From contig NZ_CP078145.1 in assembly GCF_019222765.1 (NCBI RefSeq), positions 7,564,001 to 7,628,000 of the forward strand: a stretch of DNA of 64,000 bases. The letters run 5' to 3'. Numbering within the stretch: the stretch's first letter is position 1; each line of letters opens with the position of its first letter. Positions 8,450 to 17,874 of the stretch are shown in pieces. The notes under the pieces are model-generated. The model saw only the letters and a list, made by a program, of their open reading frames with translations. It did not search any database and was not told the origin of the DNA. Origin of the DNA: Nocardia iowensis. GTDB lineage: Bacteria > Actinomycetota > Actinomycetes > Mycobacteriales > Mycobacteriaceae. A program made the translations under genes and the position numbers.

Positions 8450-9406
8450 TCAGGATTTGCTGACCAGTGCGCGCAGGAAGAAGGTGAGGTTGGCGGGCCG
8501 CTCCGCCAGCCGCCTGGTGAGGTAGCCGTACCACTGACTGCCGTAGGGCACATAGACACGCACCGCATACCCCGCCCCGACCAGCCGCAATTGCTCGGCC
8601 TCGCGGATGCCGTACAGCATTTGCAGCTCGAATCGGCCTGGGCCTCGACCGGTTTCGACCGCCAGGTCTTCGGCAGCGGCGATCGGCACCGGATCGTGCG
8701 AGGCCACCATCGGGTACCCCGCGCCGCGCAGCAGAATCTCCAGGCAACGCAGGTAGGAGTCGGTCACCTCGGCCGCACGCTGGAATGCGACCTCGTGCGG
8801 TTCGCGATAGGCGCCCTTGCACAACCGGATTCGCGATCCCGGACCGGACAACTCGCGACAGTCACGCTCCGTGCGCCGCAGATAGGACTGCACAACCGCA
8901 CCGAGCCAAGGGAATTCACGGCGTAGCTCGCGGACCGTCGCCAGCGTGGCATCGGTTGTGGTGTGATCCTCAGCGTCGACGGTCACCCACACGTCGGCCT
9001 GCGCCGCCTTGGTGCACAGGATGCGCAGATTCTCGGTGGCGATCGCGGGACCGTCCACGGGCAGTGCTTGACCGAGGGCGGACAGCTTGACCGACACCTC
9101 GACCGGCGGGGCCTCGATCCCCGGTCGCGGGGACCGCTCCAGCGCCGCCAAATCATTGATCAGCGACAGGTATTCGGCCACCATCGCGTCGGCCTGCGCT
9201 CGGTCGGTGGTGTTCTCGCCGAGGAAGTCCACGCTGACCATCCGGCCACTGTCCAACAGTGTCTGCGCCACCCTGATGAGATCGTCCCTGGTCTCCCCGG
9301 CCACGAACCGCCGCACGATCTCGGCGGTCACCGGAATACCGGTGAGCACACGCTTCATTCGCGGCGACGCCGAGGCCGCGAGAATGAGCGGGCGCAGCGG
9401 ATTCAC
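8450..9406 (-). CDS. pruB: Proline dehydrogenase (monofunctional)
   Basis: A 318-residue FAD-dependent enzyme that oxidises L-proline to pyrroline-5-carboxylate, passing electrons to the membrane quinone pool. It is the short monofunctional form, not the fused PutA. Typical TIM-barrel motifs are visible, including RIRLCKGAYREP mid-protein, FELQMLYGIRE, and the C-terminal RVYVPYGSQWYGYLTRRLAE, whose arginines bind substrate. The ATG start overlaps the stop of the P5C dehydrogenase gene by 4 bp, giving a coupled pair that converts proline to glutamate. It corresponds to Rv1188 of M. tuberculosis. Confidence 0.93.
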   Translation of the reverse strand: MNPLRPLILAASASPRMKRVLTGIPVTAEIVRRFVAGETRDDLIRVAQTLLDSGRMVSVDFLGENTTDRAQADAMVAEYLSLINDLAALERSPRPGIEAPPVEVSVKLSALGQALPVDGPAIATENLRILCTKAAQADVWVTVDAEDHTTTDATLATVRELRREFPWLGAVVQSYLRRTERDCRELSGPGSRIRLCKGAYREPHEVAFQRAAEVTDSYLRCLEILLRGAGYPMVASHDPVPIAAAEDLAVETGRGPGRFELQMLYGIREAEQLRLVGAGYAVRVYVPYGSQWYGYLTRRLAERPANLTFFLRALVSKS

Positions 9407-11037
9407 GAGCTCATGTGGGGGTAGCGGTACTCGGTTGGTGGGACGAAGGTTTCCTTGATCGTGCGCGGCGCCACCCAGCGCAGCAGGTTCAGCGGCGAGC
9501 CCGCCTTGTCGTCGGTGCCCGAGGCGCGGGCGCCGCCGAACGGCTGCTGGCCGACCACCGCACCGGTCGGTTTATCGTTGACGTAGAAGTTGCCCGCCGC
9601 GAAGCGCAGTGCGGCGTCGGCCTGTTCGATCGCCTTGCGGTCCTGCGCGAAGACCGCGCCGGTCAGCGCGTACGGCGCCGCCGACTCGACCTCGGCCAAT
9701 ATCGCGGCGTACGAGCCCGGTTCGGAATCGTCGTAGACGTGCACCGACAGGATCGGTCCGAAATACTCGGTGCCGAAGGACTCGTCGTGCGGATCGTCGG
9801 CCAGCAGCACCGTCGGACGGACGAACCACCCTTCGCTGTCGTCACAGGCGCCGCCGACCGGGATGGTGAGCCCGGCAGCCCTGGCGCGACCGATCGCGGC
9901 GGCATTCTTGTCGAAGGCGCGCTGATCGATCAGTGCCCCACCGAAATTGGACAGGTCGGCCACGTCGCCATACTTCAGCTCGTCGGTGAGATGCAGAAAA
10001 TCGTCGCCCATCTTGCGCCATACCGAACGCGCGATGTACGCGCGGGAGGCTGCCGAGCACTTCTGACCCTGATACTCGTAGGCGCCACGAATCAGTGCGG
10101 CCCGCAACGCATCCGGATCGGCCGACGGGTGCGCGACGATGAAGTCCTTGCCGCCGGTCTCCCCGACCAGTCGCGGATAGCCGTGGTACCGGCCGATATT
10201 CGCGCCCACCTGCTGCCACAGATACTGAAATGTCCTGGTGGAACCAGTGAAATGGATTCCGGCGAGCCGAGGATCTGCCAGCGCCACCTCCGACAGGGCC
10301 ACGCCGTCACCGGTCACCATGTTGATCACACCCGGTGGCAGCCCGGCCGCCTCCAGCAGTCGCATGGTGTAGAACGCGGACAATGTCTGCGTCGGCGACG
10401 GCTTCCACACCACCGTGTTGCCCATCAGCGCGGGCGCGGTCGGCAAGTTCCCGGCGATCGCGGTGAAGTTGAACGGCGTGATCGCGTAGACGAACCCCTC
10501 CAACGGCCGATAGTCCAGCCGGTTCCACACCCCCGCACTCGACTCCGGCTGCTGCTGCAGGATCTGCCGCGCGAACGCCACATTGAATCGCCAGAAATCG
10601 ACCAGCTCACACGGCGCGTCGATCTCGGCCTGCTGAGCCGATTTCGACTGCCCGAGCATGGTCGCCGCGGCCACCGTCTCCCGCCACGGCCCCGCCAGCA
10701 GATCAGCGGCCCGCAAGAAGATCGCCGCCCGCTCGTCGAACGGCAACGTCCGCCACCCGGCCGCCGCCGCCATCGCGGCATCAATCGCCCCCTGCGCCTC
10801 CGAATGCGTCGTGTCGGTATAGGTCCCCAGCACCTGCCGCCGCCGATGCGGCGCGACAATGTCGTGCCGCTCCCCGATCCCAGGCCGATGTTTCCCCCCG
10901 ATCACCAGCGGCACATCCACAGTCTGCCCAGAAATCTCCGCCAGCTTCGCAACCAGCAGCTCCCGCTCCCGACTGCCCGGCCCATAAGAATGCACCGGCT
11001 CATTACTCGGAGTAGGAACAACCGTCACAGCGTCCAT
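9403..11037 (-). CDS. pruA: 1-Pyrroline-5-carboxylate dehydrogenase
   Basis: A 544-residue aldehyde dehydrogenase that converts glutamate semialdehyde, the hydrolysed form of P5C, to glutamate with NAD+. Catalytic residues are in VGETGGKD (general-base Glu, about residue 292) and YQGQKCSAASR (nucleophile Cys, about 326). A Rossmann-type cofactor region (ITPFNFTAIAGN, WKPSPTQ) precedes them. Length equals the mycobacterial enzyme (Rv1187, also called rocA). It is upstream of and overlaps the proline dehydrogenase gene, so the toxic intermediate is cleared by coupled synthesis of both enzymes. Confidence 0.95.
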   Translation of the reverse strand: MDAVTVVPTPSNEPVHSYGPGSRERELLVAKLAEISGQTVDVPLVIGGKHRPGIGERHDIVAPHRRRQVLGTYTDTTHSEAQGAIDAAMAAAAGWRTLPFDERAAIFLRAADLLAGPWRETVAAATMLGQSKSAQQAEIDAPCELVDFWRFNVAFARQILQQQPESSAGVWNRLDYRPLEGFVYAITPFNFTAIAGNLPTAPALMGNTVVWKPSPTQTLSAFYTMRLLEAAGLPPGVINMVTGDGVALSEVALADPRLAGIHFTGSTRTFQYLWQQVGANIGRYHGYPRLVGETGGKDFIVAHPSADPDALRAALIRGAYEYQGQKCSAASRAYIARSVWRKMGDDFLHLTDELKYGDVADLSNFGGALIDQRAFDKNAAAIGRARAAGLTIPVGGACDDSEGWFVRPTVLLADDPHDESFGTEYFGPILSVHVYDDSEPGSYAAILAEVESAAPYALTGAVFAQDRKAIEQADAALRFAAGNFYVNDKPTGAVVGQQPFGGARASGTDDKAGSPLNLLRWVAPRTIKETFVPPTEYRYPHMSS

Positions 11038-11115
11038 ACCCCAGGCTAACGCTCCCCCGCCCCACCGCGCCCGTTGCCAGGCACGGGCCCCGTGCGCGTG
11101 TCGTAGCGGAGGAGG

Positions 11116-12240
11116 TCAGCGGGTGGTCAAGCGGTTGGCGGCGGTGGCGATGCGTTCGTCGGTGGCGGTGAGGGCGATGCGGACGTGCTCGGTGGCGGTG
11201 GGGCCGTAGAAGTCGCCGGGGGCGGCGAGGATGCCGCGGTCGGCGAGCCAGTCGAGGGTGGTGTGGCAGGGTTCGCCGCGGGTCGACCAGAGGTAGAGGC
11301 CTGCCTCGGAGTGGTCGATGCGGAAACCGGCTTCCAGCAGAGCTTTTCGGAGGACTTCGCGGCGGACCCGGTAGCGCTCGCGCTGTTGGGCTTCGTGTGC
11401 GTCGTCGCTGAGGGCGGCGGTCATGGCGGCCTGGATGGGGAAGGGCACCATCATGCCCGCGTGTTTGCGGACCTCGAGCAGTTCGGCGACGAGGGCGGGG
11501 TCGCCCGCGACGAAACCGGCGCGGTAGCTCGCGAGGTTGGAGGTCTTCGAAAGGGAGTGCACGGCAAGCAGGTTCGTGTGGTCACCGTCGCTGACCTCGG
11601 GGTCGAGGATGGAGACGGCTCGGCCGTCCCAGGTGAGGCCGAGGTAGCACTCGTCGGAGGCGACGATCACGTCGCGTTCGCGGGCGAACTCGACGACCTT
11701 GCGGAGGTGGTCGACGCCGAGCACGCGACCGGTCGGGTTCGACGGCGAGTTCACATAGATCAGCGCCGGTGTGCGCGGACCGAGCTGGGTCAACCCGTCG
11801 GCGCGCGCGACTTGCGCACCCGCCAGCAGCGCGCCGACCTGGTAGGTCGGGTAGGCGACCTCGGGGATGACGACCAGGTCGTCCGCGCCGAGGCCGAGCA
11901 GCCGGGGCAAACCGGCGATCAGTTCCTTGGTACCGATCGCGGGCAGCACCGCCGCCGGGTCCAGTCCGGTGATCCCGTAGCGCCGCTTCAGCGCGTCGAC
12001 CGCGGCCGCGCGGAGTTCGGGCGTGCCGTGGGTGGCCGGGTAGCCGGGCACCGCGGACGCCGAACTCAACGCGGCGCGGATCAGCGGATCGACCGGGTCC
12101 ACCGGGGTACCGACCGACAGATCGACGATCCCACCGGGATGTGTCGCGGCCTTCGCCTTCACCGAAGCGATGGTGTCCCAGGGGAAATCGGGGAGCAGAC
12201 TGCTGACCCGGCCACGTGCGGACACGGCAGAGCTACTCAC
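11116..12240 (-). CDS. dapC: Succinyldiaminopimelate aminotransferase DapC (actinobacterial type)
   Basis: A PLP-dependent class I/II aminotransferase of about 374 residues, proposed to convert N-succinyl-2-amino-6-ketopimelate to succinyl-DAP, the step between DapD and DapE. PLP motifs: YVNSPSNPTGRV, SDECYLGL, and the Schiff-base lysine in HSLSKTSNLASYR. The reading frame is open upstream to 12306, but that would overlap most of the fdxC 3' end; the GTG at 12240 overlaps fdxC by only 8 bp and is preferred. It pairs with fdxC as Rv1178 does with Rv1177. The specific DAP role rests on this conserved context and on dapD/dapE nearby. Confidence 0.88.
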   Translation of the reverse strand: MSSSAVSARGRVSSLLPDFPWDTIASVKAKAATHPGGIVDLSVGTPVDPVDPLIRAALSSASAVPGYPATHGTPELRAAAVDALKRRYGITGLDPAAVLPAIGTKELIAGLPRLLGLGADDLVVIPEVAYPTYQVGALLAGAQVARADGLTQLGPRTPALIYVNSPSNPTGRVLGVDHLRKVVEFARERDVIVASDECYLGLTWDGRAVSILDPEVSDGDHTNLLAVHSLSKTSNLASYRAGFVAGDPALVAELLEVRKHAGMMVPFPIQAAMTAALSDDAHEAQQRERYRVRREVLRKALLEAGFRIDHSEAGLYLWSTRGEPCHTTLDWLADRGILAAPGDFYGPTATEHVRIALTATDERIATAANRLTTR

Positions 12241-12556
12241 TCGCCATGGGAGGTAGTTCCTTGATGAACGGCGGGTCGTAGTCGACCTTGCCGACCTTCG
12301 TCGCACCGCCCGGCGAACCGAGTTCGTCGAAGAAGTCGACGTTGGCGTTCACGTATCCGCTCCACTGGTCCGGGGTGTCGTCTTCGTAGAAGATCGCCTC
12401 CACCGGACACACCGGCTCACATGCACCACAGTCCACGCATTCGTCGGGATGGATGTACAGCATGCGACCACCCTCGTAGATACAGTCCACGGGGCATTCT
12501 TCGATGCATGCCTTGTCCTTCACGTCAACGCACGGTTCAGCGATGATGTACGGCAC
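12233..12556 (-). CDS. fdxC: Seven-iron ferredoxin FdxC
   Basis: A 107-residue [3Fe-4S][4Fe-4S] ferredoxin of the mycobacterial FdxC type. Cys9, Cys17 and the following CPVDC segment belong to the first cluster region; the second has the full CVDCGACEPVCP pattern. The C-terminal extension after residue 60 is typical of actinobacterial 7Fe ferredoxins. It is a low-potential electron carrier, with partners probably including cytochromes P450 and other oxidoreductases. The GTG start at 12556 has an AGGAGAG site. It is transcribed with the dapC-type aminotransferase, an association conserved in actinobacteria without an obvious biochemical reason. Confidence 0.95.
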   Translation of the reverse strand: MPYIIAEPCVDVKDKACIEECPVDCIYEGGRMLYIHPDECVDCGACEPVCPVEAIFYEDDTPDQWSGYVNANVDFFDELGSPGGATKVGKVDYDPPFIKELPPMASE

Positions 12557-12856
12557 TGCCGCTCTCCTAGTCTGTCCTCACCTTGCGGGGATAGTCCGCC
12601 CAGCGAAACCCTATCCGGACACCCCACGCTACTCCGGGTCAGCCTTGCCTAACTTCAGATGTTTCGTACGCCACTGAAGTAGTGCGAAACCATAGTCCGG
12701 ACCTGCCTATTTCGAACCGTCCCACGTCTTTGCGGGTCCGACTCCATCCATTCGGAAGCTTCGCTGTCGGTCCGCCGGTTTCCCGGCATTCCGGACGAGG
12801 TCCACCGGGACCAGGCCTGCACCTTCCGTCACCCCGGCGGACGCCAGCCTACGCCG
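12557..12856. other. Intergenic region between fbiC and fdxC
   Basis: A 300-bp stretch with no credible gene on either strand. Its left part should hold the fdxC promoter. A weak inverted repeat, GGTCC / GGACC, about 50 bp past the fbiC stop is the only terminator-like structure seen. No riboswitch or tRNA was recognised. Confidence 0.5.
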
Positions 12857-15457
12857 CTAGCCCACCGAAAGTGGTAGCGCCGAAACCTTGTGCCGCGGAA
12901 CGCCGTACGTCGTGGTCCGTTCGCGTGCCGGACGTCCGATGCCCGCGGCGATGTCGACCAGTTCCGCGACGGTCTTCGCGGAACCGTGCTGCGAACCGGC
13001 CATTCGGGAGATGGTCTCCTCCATCAGCGTGCCGCCGACATCGTTGGCGCCGCTGTTGAGCATGACTCTGGTGCCGGTGGTGCCGAGCTTCACCCAGCTG
13101 GTCTGGATGTTCTCGATGCGGCCGTGCAGCATGATCCGGGCCAGCGCGTGCGCGGCCCGATTGTCCCGGTTGGTCGGGCCGGGTCGCGCGGCGCCCGCCA
13201 GGTACAGCGGCGCGCTCTGATGCACGAACGGCAACAGCACGAATTCGGTGAAACCGCCTGTCTCATCCTGGATTCCGCGCAGCACGCGCAGGTGTCCGAC
13301 CCAGTGCTTCGGGTTGTCCACGTGGCCGTACATCATCGTCGAGCTGGAGCGCAGCCCCACCTGATGCGCGGTGGTGATCACCTCGATCCACGCGGAAGTC
13401 GGCAGCTTGCCCTTGGTGAGCACCCAGCGCACCTCGTCGTCGAGGATCTCCGCGGCCGTGCCGGGGATGGTGTCCAGGCCCGCTTCCTTCAGCGCCACCA
13501 GCCAGTCACGAATGCTTTCGCCGCCACGGGAGGCGCCGTTGACGATCTCCATCGGACTGAAGGCGTGCACGTGCATGGACGGCACCCGCTGTTTCACCGC
13601 CCGCACGATGTCGGCGTAGCCGGTGACCGGCAGGTCGGGATCGATGCCGCCCTGCATGCAGACCTCGGTGGCGCCGTCGACGTGCGCCTCCCAGGCCCGG
13701 TCGGCGACCTCGTCCATGCTCAGCGTGAACGCGTCGGCGTCGCCCTTGCGCTGGGCGAACGCGCAGAAGCGGCAGCCGGTGTAGCAGATGTTGGTGAAGT
13801 TGATGTTCCGGTTCACCACGTAGGTGACGTCGTCACCGACGGCGTCGCGGCGCAGCTGATCGGCCAGCGCGGCCACCGCCTCCAGGTTCGCGCCGTCGGC
13901 CGTGGCCAGGGCCAGGTATTCGGCGTCGGTGAGCCCGGCCGGGTCGCGCTCGGCCGCCCGCAACGCGGCGAGGACATCGGAGTCGAGCCGTTCCGGCGCC
14001 ACAACGGCCAGGTCGCGGGCTTGTTCCCGAATGGTGTCCCAGTCCCCGAAGGCACCGACCACGTCCTGCCCCAGCGCGGAATCGCTGCGGCTCTCGGTGT
14101 TGCGCCCCTCGGTGTCGATCGAGGTGTTGAGGTCGACGCGGCCCGCGGATTCCCAGGACTGGTCCGGTTCCTGCCAGGGCAGGCCGACCGGCATCGCATC
14201 CGGGTTCGCCAATCCGGTGACCGGATCGCTGAGCGCGGCGACGTGCGCGCCGATTCGCGGATCGATCCACGGGCTGCCCGCCCGCACGTACTTCGGGTGC
14301 GCGGATGTCCGCTCGACCAGCTGATATCCGGACGCCTCTGTGATCTCGCGCAGCGTGTCCAGATTCGGCCACGGCCGTTCCGGGTTCACGTGGTCCGGCG
14401 TCACCGGCGACACGCCACCCCAGTCATCGATGCCCGCATCGATCAACGCCCGGCATTCCTCGTGCGACACCAGATTCGGCGGCGCCTGCACCGGCACATC
14501 CGGGCCGAGCAGCAGCCTGGTCACCGCGATGGTGGCCAGGAACTCCTCGATACCCGCGTCCGGGACATCGCGCATCGCGGTGTCGTTCTTGGCCCGGAAG
14601 TTCTGGATGATCACTTCCTGGATATGCCCGAAAGCCTTGTGCTGCTTGCGAATCGCCATGATGGACTCGGCGCGCTCATGCAGCGTCTCACCGATGCCGA
14701 CCAGGATGCCGGTGGTGTACGGCACCGAGAGCCGGCCCGCGTCGGTGATGGCGCGCAGCCGGACCGCCGGGTCCTTGTCCGGGCTGCCGTAGTGGCAGTT
14801 GCCCTTGTCGGTGAACAGCCGGGCGGCGGTGGTCTCCAGCATCATGCCCATCGACTGCGCGACCGGCTTGAGCCGGGAGATCTCCTCCCACGACATCACA
14901 CCCGGATTCAGGTGCGGCAGCAGCCCGGTCTCCTCCAGCACCATGATCGAGACGGCACGCAGATAGTCCAGGGTGGAGTCGTAACCGCGCTCGTCGAGCC
15001 ACTGCGCGGCCTCCGGCCAGCGGTCCTCGGGACGGTCGCCGAGGGTGAACAGCGCCTCCTTGCAACCCAGCGCGGCGCCGCGACGGGCGATGTCGAGCAC
15101 CTCGTCGGGTTCGAGGAACATGCCCTTGCCCTCGGCGCGCAGCTTGCCCGGCACGGTGACGAAGGTGCAGTAGTGGCACTTGTCACGACACAGCCGGGTC
15201 AGCGGGATGAAGACATTGCGCGAGTAGCTGATGGTTTTGGGGCGGCCCGCCGACTCCAGGCCCGCATCACGCACCCGGGCGGCGCTGTGGCTCAGATCGA
15301 CCAGGTCGTCGCCGGTCGCGTGCAACAGCACCGCGGCCTCGTCCACGTTCAACGTGACACCGTCGCGGGCTCGTCGCAGCGCCCGGCGCATGGCCGATGG
15401 GGAAGGCGCTGCGGACGGGACACTCGGGTTCGGTAGCTCGGTCACGCCTTCGATCAT
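12857..15457 (-). CDS. fbiC: FO synthase FbiC (fused CofG-CofH), coenzyme F420 biosynthesis
   Basis: An 866-residue fusion of two radical-SAM enzymes that together make 7,8-didemethyl-8-hydroxy-5-deazariboflavin (FO), the chromophore of F420, from tyrosine and a flavin precursor. The CofG half holds the CX3CX2C cluster CRDKCHYC (Cys90, 94, 97); the CofH half holds a second cluster, CYTGCRFC, near residues 559-566. The linker around residues 440-520 is rich in polar residues. Length agrees with mycobacterial FbiC (856). F420 serves nitroreductases and F420-dependent dehydrogenases in this group. The ATG start at 15457 has only a weak ribosome site; GTG 15445 is an alternative. Confidence 0.97.
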   Translation of the reverse strand: MIEGVTELPNPSVPSAAPSPSAMRRALRRARDGVTLNVDEAAVLLHATGDDLVDLSHSAARVRDAGLESAGRPKTISYSRNVFIPLTRLCRDKCHYCTFVTVPGKLRAEGKGMFLEPDEVLDIARRGAALGCKEALFTLGDRPEDRWPEAAQWLDERGYDSTLDYLRAVSIMVLEETGLLPHLNPGVMSWEEISRLKPVAQSMGMMLETTAARLFTDKGNCHYGSPDKDPAVRLRAITDAGRLSVPYTTGILVGIGETLHERAESIMAIRKQHKAFGHIQEVIIQNFRAKNDTAMRDVPDAGIEEFLATIAVTRLLLGPDVPVQAPPNLVSHEECRALIDAGIDDWGGVSPVTPDHVNPERPWPNLDTLREITEASGYQLVERTSAHPKYVRAGSPWIDPRIGAHVAALSDPVTGLANPDAMPVGLPWQEPDQSWESAGRVDLNTSIDTEGRNTESRSDSALGQDVVGAFGDWDTIREQARDLAVVAPERLDSDVLAALRAAERDPAGLTDAEYLALATADGANLEAVAALADQLRRDAVGDDVTYVVNRNINFTNICYTGCRFCAFAQRKGDADAFTLSMDEVADRAWEAHVDGATEVCMQGGIDPDLPVTGYADIVRAVKQRVPSMHVHAFSPMEIVNGASRGGESIRDWLVALKEAGLDTIPGTAAEILDDEVRWVLTKGKLPTSAWIEVITTAHQVGLRSSSTMMYGHVDNPKHWVGHLRVLRGIQDETGGFTEFVLLPFVHQSAPLYLAGAARPGPTNRDNRAAHALARIMLHGRIENIQTSWVKLGTTGTRVMLNSGANDVGGTLMEETISRMAGSQHGSAKTVAELVDIAAGIGRPARERTTTYGVPRHKVSALPLSVG

Positions 15458-15677
15458 GCGCTACACATCCTGAACTGTCTCCCTCCACTGCTGATGAGTG
15501 AGCGTAGTGACCAGCACCCACCGGGCGCGGGACCCGCACTCACCACGGGGCCCGTGACAGCGAGGCACCATGTGAGCGTTGACAACTGCGTGCAGCCCGG
15601 GCGTATTCCATCGGTCCGCGCCGCGCCGCACACAATCGGCGCGACCACGGGCCGGACTTCATGGAACCATGACAGGC

Positions 15678-16175
15678 ATGTCACAGCCGCGCACGATCAT
15701 GGCCGACCCCGCCTGGCGTCCCAGTCCGAAGGCCAAACTCCTGTGGACCGTGCAGGGCGCACTGGTCTGGGTGGCTCCGTTCGCGGCGCTGATCGTCTGG
15801 GTGCTGCTCGACTCCGGGCATCGGGGCTGGCAGCTCGTGGTGTTCCTGGTGGCGCTGGTCCTCGCCGTGCTGAATATCGGGGTGGTGCCGTGGTGGCGGT
15901 ACGCGGTGCACCGGTGGGAGGTCACCGACGAGGCCGTGTATACCCGGGTCGGCTGGTTCACCCAGGAGAGCCGGGTGGCGCCGATCTCGCGGGTGCAGAC
16001 CGTTGACACCGAGCGCGGTCCGCTGGAGCGGCTGCTCGGGCTGGCCACCGTGACGGTGACCACCGCCTCGTCCGCGGGTGCGGTGCAGATCTCCGCGCTC
16101 GATCTGCCGGTGGCCGAGCAGACGGTGACCCGGCTGACCCGGATCGCCGCGCAGCATCGGGGGGACGCGACGTGA
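15678..16175 (+). CDS. YdbS-like bacterial PH-domain membrane protein
   Basis: About 165 residues with two N-terminal membrane segments (roughly 22-42 and 50-70), then a bacterial PH (bPH2) domain with the family pattern WEVTDEAVYTRVGWFTQESRVAPISRVQTVDTE. The start is ATG 15678 or ATG 15669; longer reading lacks support. Its stop overlaps the GTG of the next gene, which encodes a two-domain relative, as in the ydbS-ydbT pair of Bacillus. Those proteins are linked to resistance to antimicrobial peptides and bacteriocins; that role here is an inference from similarity. Confidence 0.8.
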   Translation: MSQPRTIMADPAWRPSPKAKLLWTVQGALVWVAPFAALIVWVLLDSGHRGWQLVVFLVALVLAVLNIGVVPWWRYAVHRWEVTDEAVYTRVGWFTQESRVAPISRVQTVDTERGPLERLLGLATVTVTTASSAGAVQISALDLPVAEQTVTRLTRIAAQHRGDAT

Positions 16176-17779
16176 CGATGGAGCCACTCCCGGCGGCGAC
16201 CGATCAGCCATGGTCGCGGCTGGACAAGCGAATGCTGTTGGTGCATCCGGTCACCGAGGTGGTGAAGTTCATCCCCGTGCTGATCGGGTCGGTGATCCTC
16301 GGCACCAGCAGCGGCAATCACGTGTGGAGCGTCATCCCGCTGGCGTTGATCGTCGGGTTCGCGCTCACTCGCTGGTTCACCACCACCTATCGGGTGGGGC
16401 CGACCCATGTCGAACTACGCACCGGGCTGATTCAGCGCAAGAAGCTGTCGGTGCCGCGGTCGCGGATCCGGTCGGTGGACATCGAAGCCGACGTGCTGCA
16501 CCGGCTGCTCGGGCTCGCGGTGCTTGCCATCGGCACCGGGCAGCAAGCGGATTCGGGTGAACAGTTCAAATTGGACGCGCTCGACGCGCGACTGGTACCC
16601 GAACTGCGCGCCGCTCTGCTCGCCCACACCTCGGGTACACCGCAAAGCGTTGCCGGACAAACAGTTTCGGAGGTCGATCCGACCGGCACAGGCACTGCCG
16701 ATAGCCCCGAGCAGCCGCCATCCCGGGAGATCGCGCATTGGAACCCGAGCTGGGTTCGTTACGCACCACTGTCTCTGACGGGTTTCGCGATCGTCGCGCC
16801 GATCGTCGGTCTGGCGTTCCAATACGGCGTCGGCCAGGTGCTGTTCCGTTCGAATGCGGTGCAATGGGTGGAGAACGGTGGCGCGGTACTCATCGCCGTC
16901 GGCGCCATCGCCTTGGTCCTGGTGATCGTGCTGGTGGTCAGCCTGGCCGCCTGCGCCCGTTATCTGACAACGTATTTCGGACTGCGCGTCCTCGATGACG
17001 GCCGGACGCTGCATCTGCGCCACGGCTTGTTCACCACCCGCCAGATCACCCTGGATCTGGCTCGCTTTCGCGGCGCGACGGTGAACGAGCCGCTGTTGCT
17101 CCGGCTGGCCGGTGCCGCCGAACTCGAAGCCATCATGACCGGCGAGAACCCGCGCCAGAAGATCCTGCCCCAGGCGCCACGCACCGCCATCGAGCACACG
17201 CTGAGCCACCTGCTCGCGCCGAATGAGTTCCAGGACAAGGTCGATGCCTTGCTGGACAAGGCAGACCCGCACGTCGCGGGACCGACCCCGGGCAGCGCAC
17301 CGCTGCGCACCCACGGACCGGTCGCCCGTCGCAGGCGCCACACCCGAACCCTCGTACCCATCGCCGTGGCCGCGCTCGTCATGCTCGCCTTTTCCCTTGC
17401 CGGAGCGGACTTTTCGCCGTGGTGGTGGGCCGTGCCCGTGCTGCTGGTTCCGATCGCGATCGCGCTGGCCGAAGACCGCTATCGCGGCCTCGGCCACACC
17501 GTCCTTCCCGAAACCACTACCAGCCCAACCTGGCTCATCACCCGATCCGGCTCACTGGACCGCGACCGCGACTGCTTGGAAGCCCCCGGCGTGATCGGCT
17601 GGACCGTCCGGCAGACCTTCTTCCAACGCCGCGCGGGCGTCGCCACCCTGATCGCGGCCACTGCCGCGGGCAAGAAGCGCTACGTCGTCCTCGACATCGC
17701 ACTCGACCAAGCCTGGTCACTCATCGAAGCAACCACCCCCGGCCTGCTCGGCACCGCTCAGGCGGCTGAGCGCGGGTAG
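16172..17779 (+). CDS. YdbT-like membrane protein with repeated bPH2 domains
   Basis: A 535-residue membrane protein. An N-terminal pair of membrane segments (about 30-70) is followed by a bPH2 domain (FTTTYRVGPTHVELRTGLIQ, then VPRSRIRSVDIEADVLHRLLG). A second unit follows around residues 195-330 with membrane segments and a bPH2-type strand set. A third membrane pair lies near 393-430, then a C-terminal domain. The architecture matches YdbT, which carries several PH-like repeats. It is translationally coupled to the preceding YdbS-like gene by a 4-bp overlap, so the two probably form a complex in the cytoplasmic membrane. Confidence 0.8.
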   Translation: MTMEPLPAATDQPWSRLDKRMLLVHPVTEVVKFIPVLIGSVILGTSSGNHVWSVIPLALIVGFALTRWFTTTYRVGPTHVELRTGLIQRKKLSVPRSRIRSVDIEADVLHRLLGLAVLAIGTGQQADSGEQFKLDALDARLVPELRAALLAHTSGTPQSVAGQTVSEVDPTGTGTADSPEQPPSREIAHWNPSWVRYAPLSLTGFAIVAPIVGLAFQYGVGQVLFRSNAVQWVENGGAVLIAVGAIALVLVIVLVVSLAACARYLTTYFGLRVLDDGRTLHLRHGLFTTRQITLDLARFRGATVNEPLLLRLAGAAELEAIMTGENPRQKILPQAPRTAIEHTLSHLLAPNEFQDKVDALLDKADPHVAGPTPGSAPLRTHGPVARRRRHTRTLVPIAVAALVMLAFSLAGADFSPWWWAVPVLLVPIAIALAEDRYRGLGHTVLPETTTSPTWLITRSGSLDRDRDCLEAPGVIGWTVRQTFFQRRAGVATLIAATAAGKKRYVVLDIALDQAWSLIEATTPGLLGTAQAAERG

Positions 17780-17803
17780 GCCCGCGCCCCCAAAATCAGG
17801 GGG
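17770..17803 (+). terminator. Two tandem hairpins after ydbT-like gene
   Basis: A stem GCGCGGG / CCCGCGC (17770-17787) spans the stop codon. It is followed at once by CCCCC / GGGGG (17787-17791 and 17799-17803) around an A-rich loop. Stacked hairpins at the end of an operon suggest a terminator, without a U-tract. Confidence 0.5.
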
Positions 17804-17874
17804 TCACCGACGCGCGGGGGATTCGTTACGATATGGGCGCTCGGGGCGGGATTCGGGGCGCTGGAGGGGATTCG

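Noticed and set aside
11116..12306. Longer dapC starting at 12306
   Set aside because: It would overlap fdxC by 74 bp and add an Arg/Ser-rich stretch without family similarity.
12890..15436. 848-codon plus-strand frame opposite fbiC
   Set aside because: Antisense shadow of fbiC caused by high third-position GC; rich in Arg/His/Gly, no domain.
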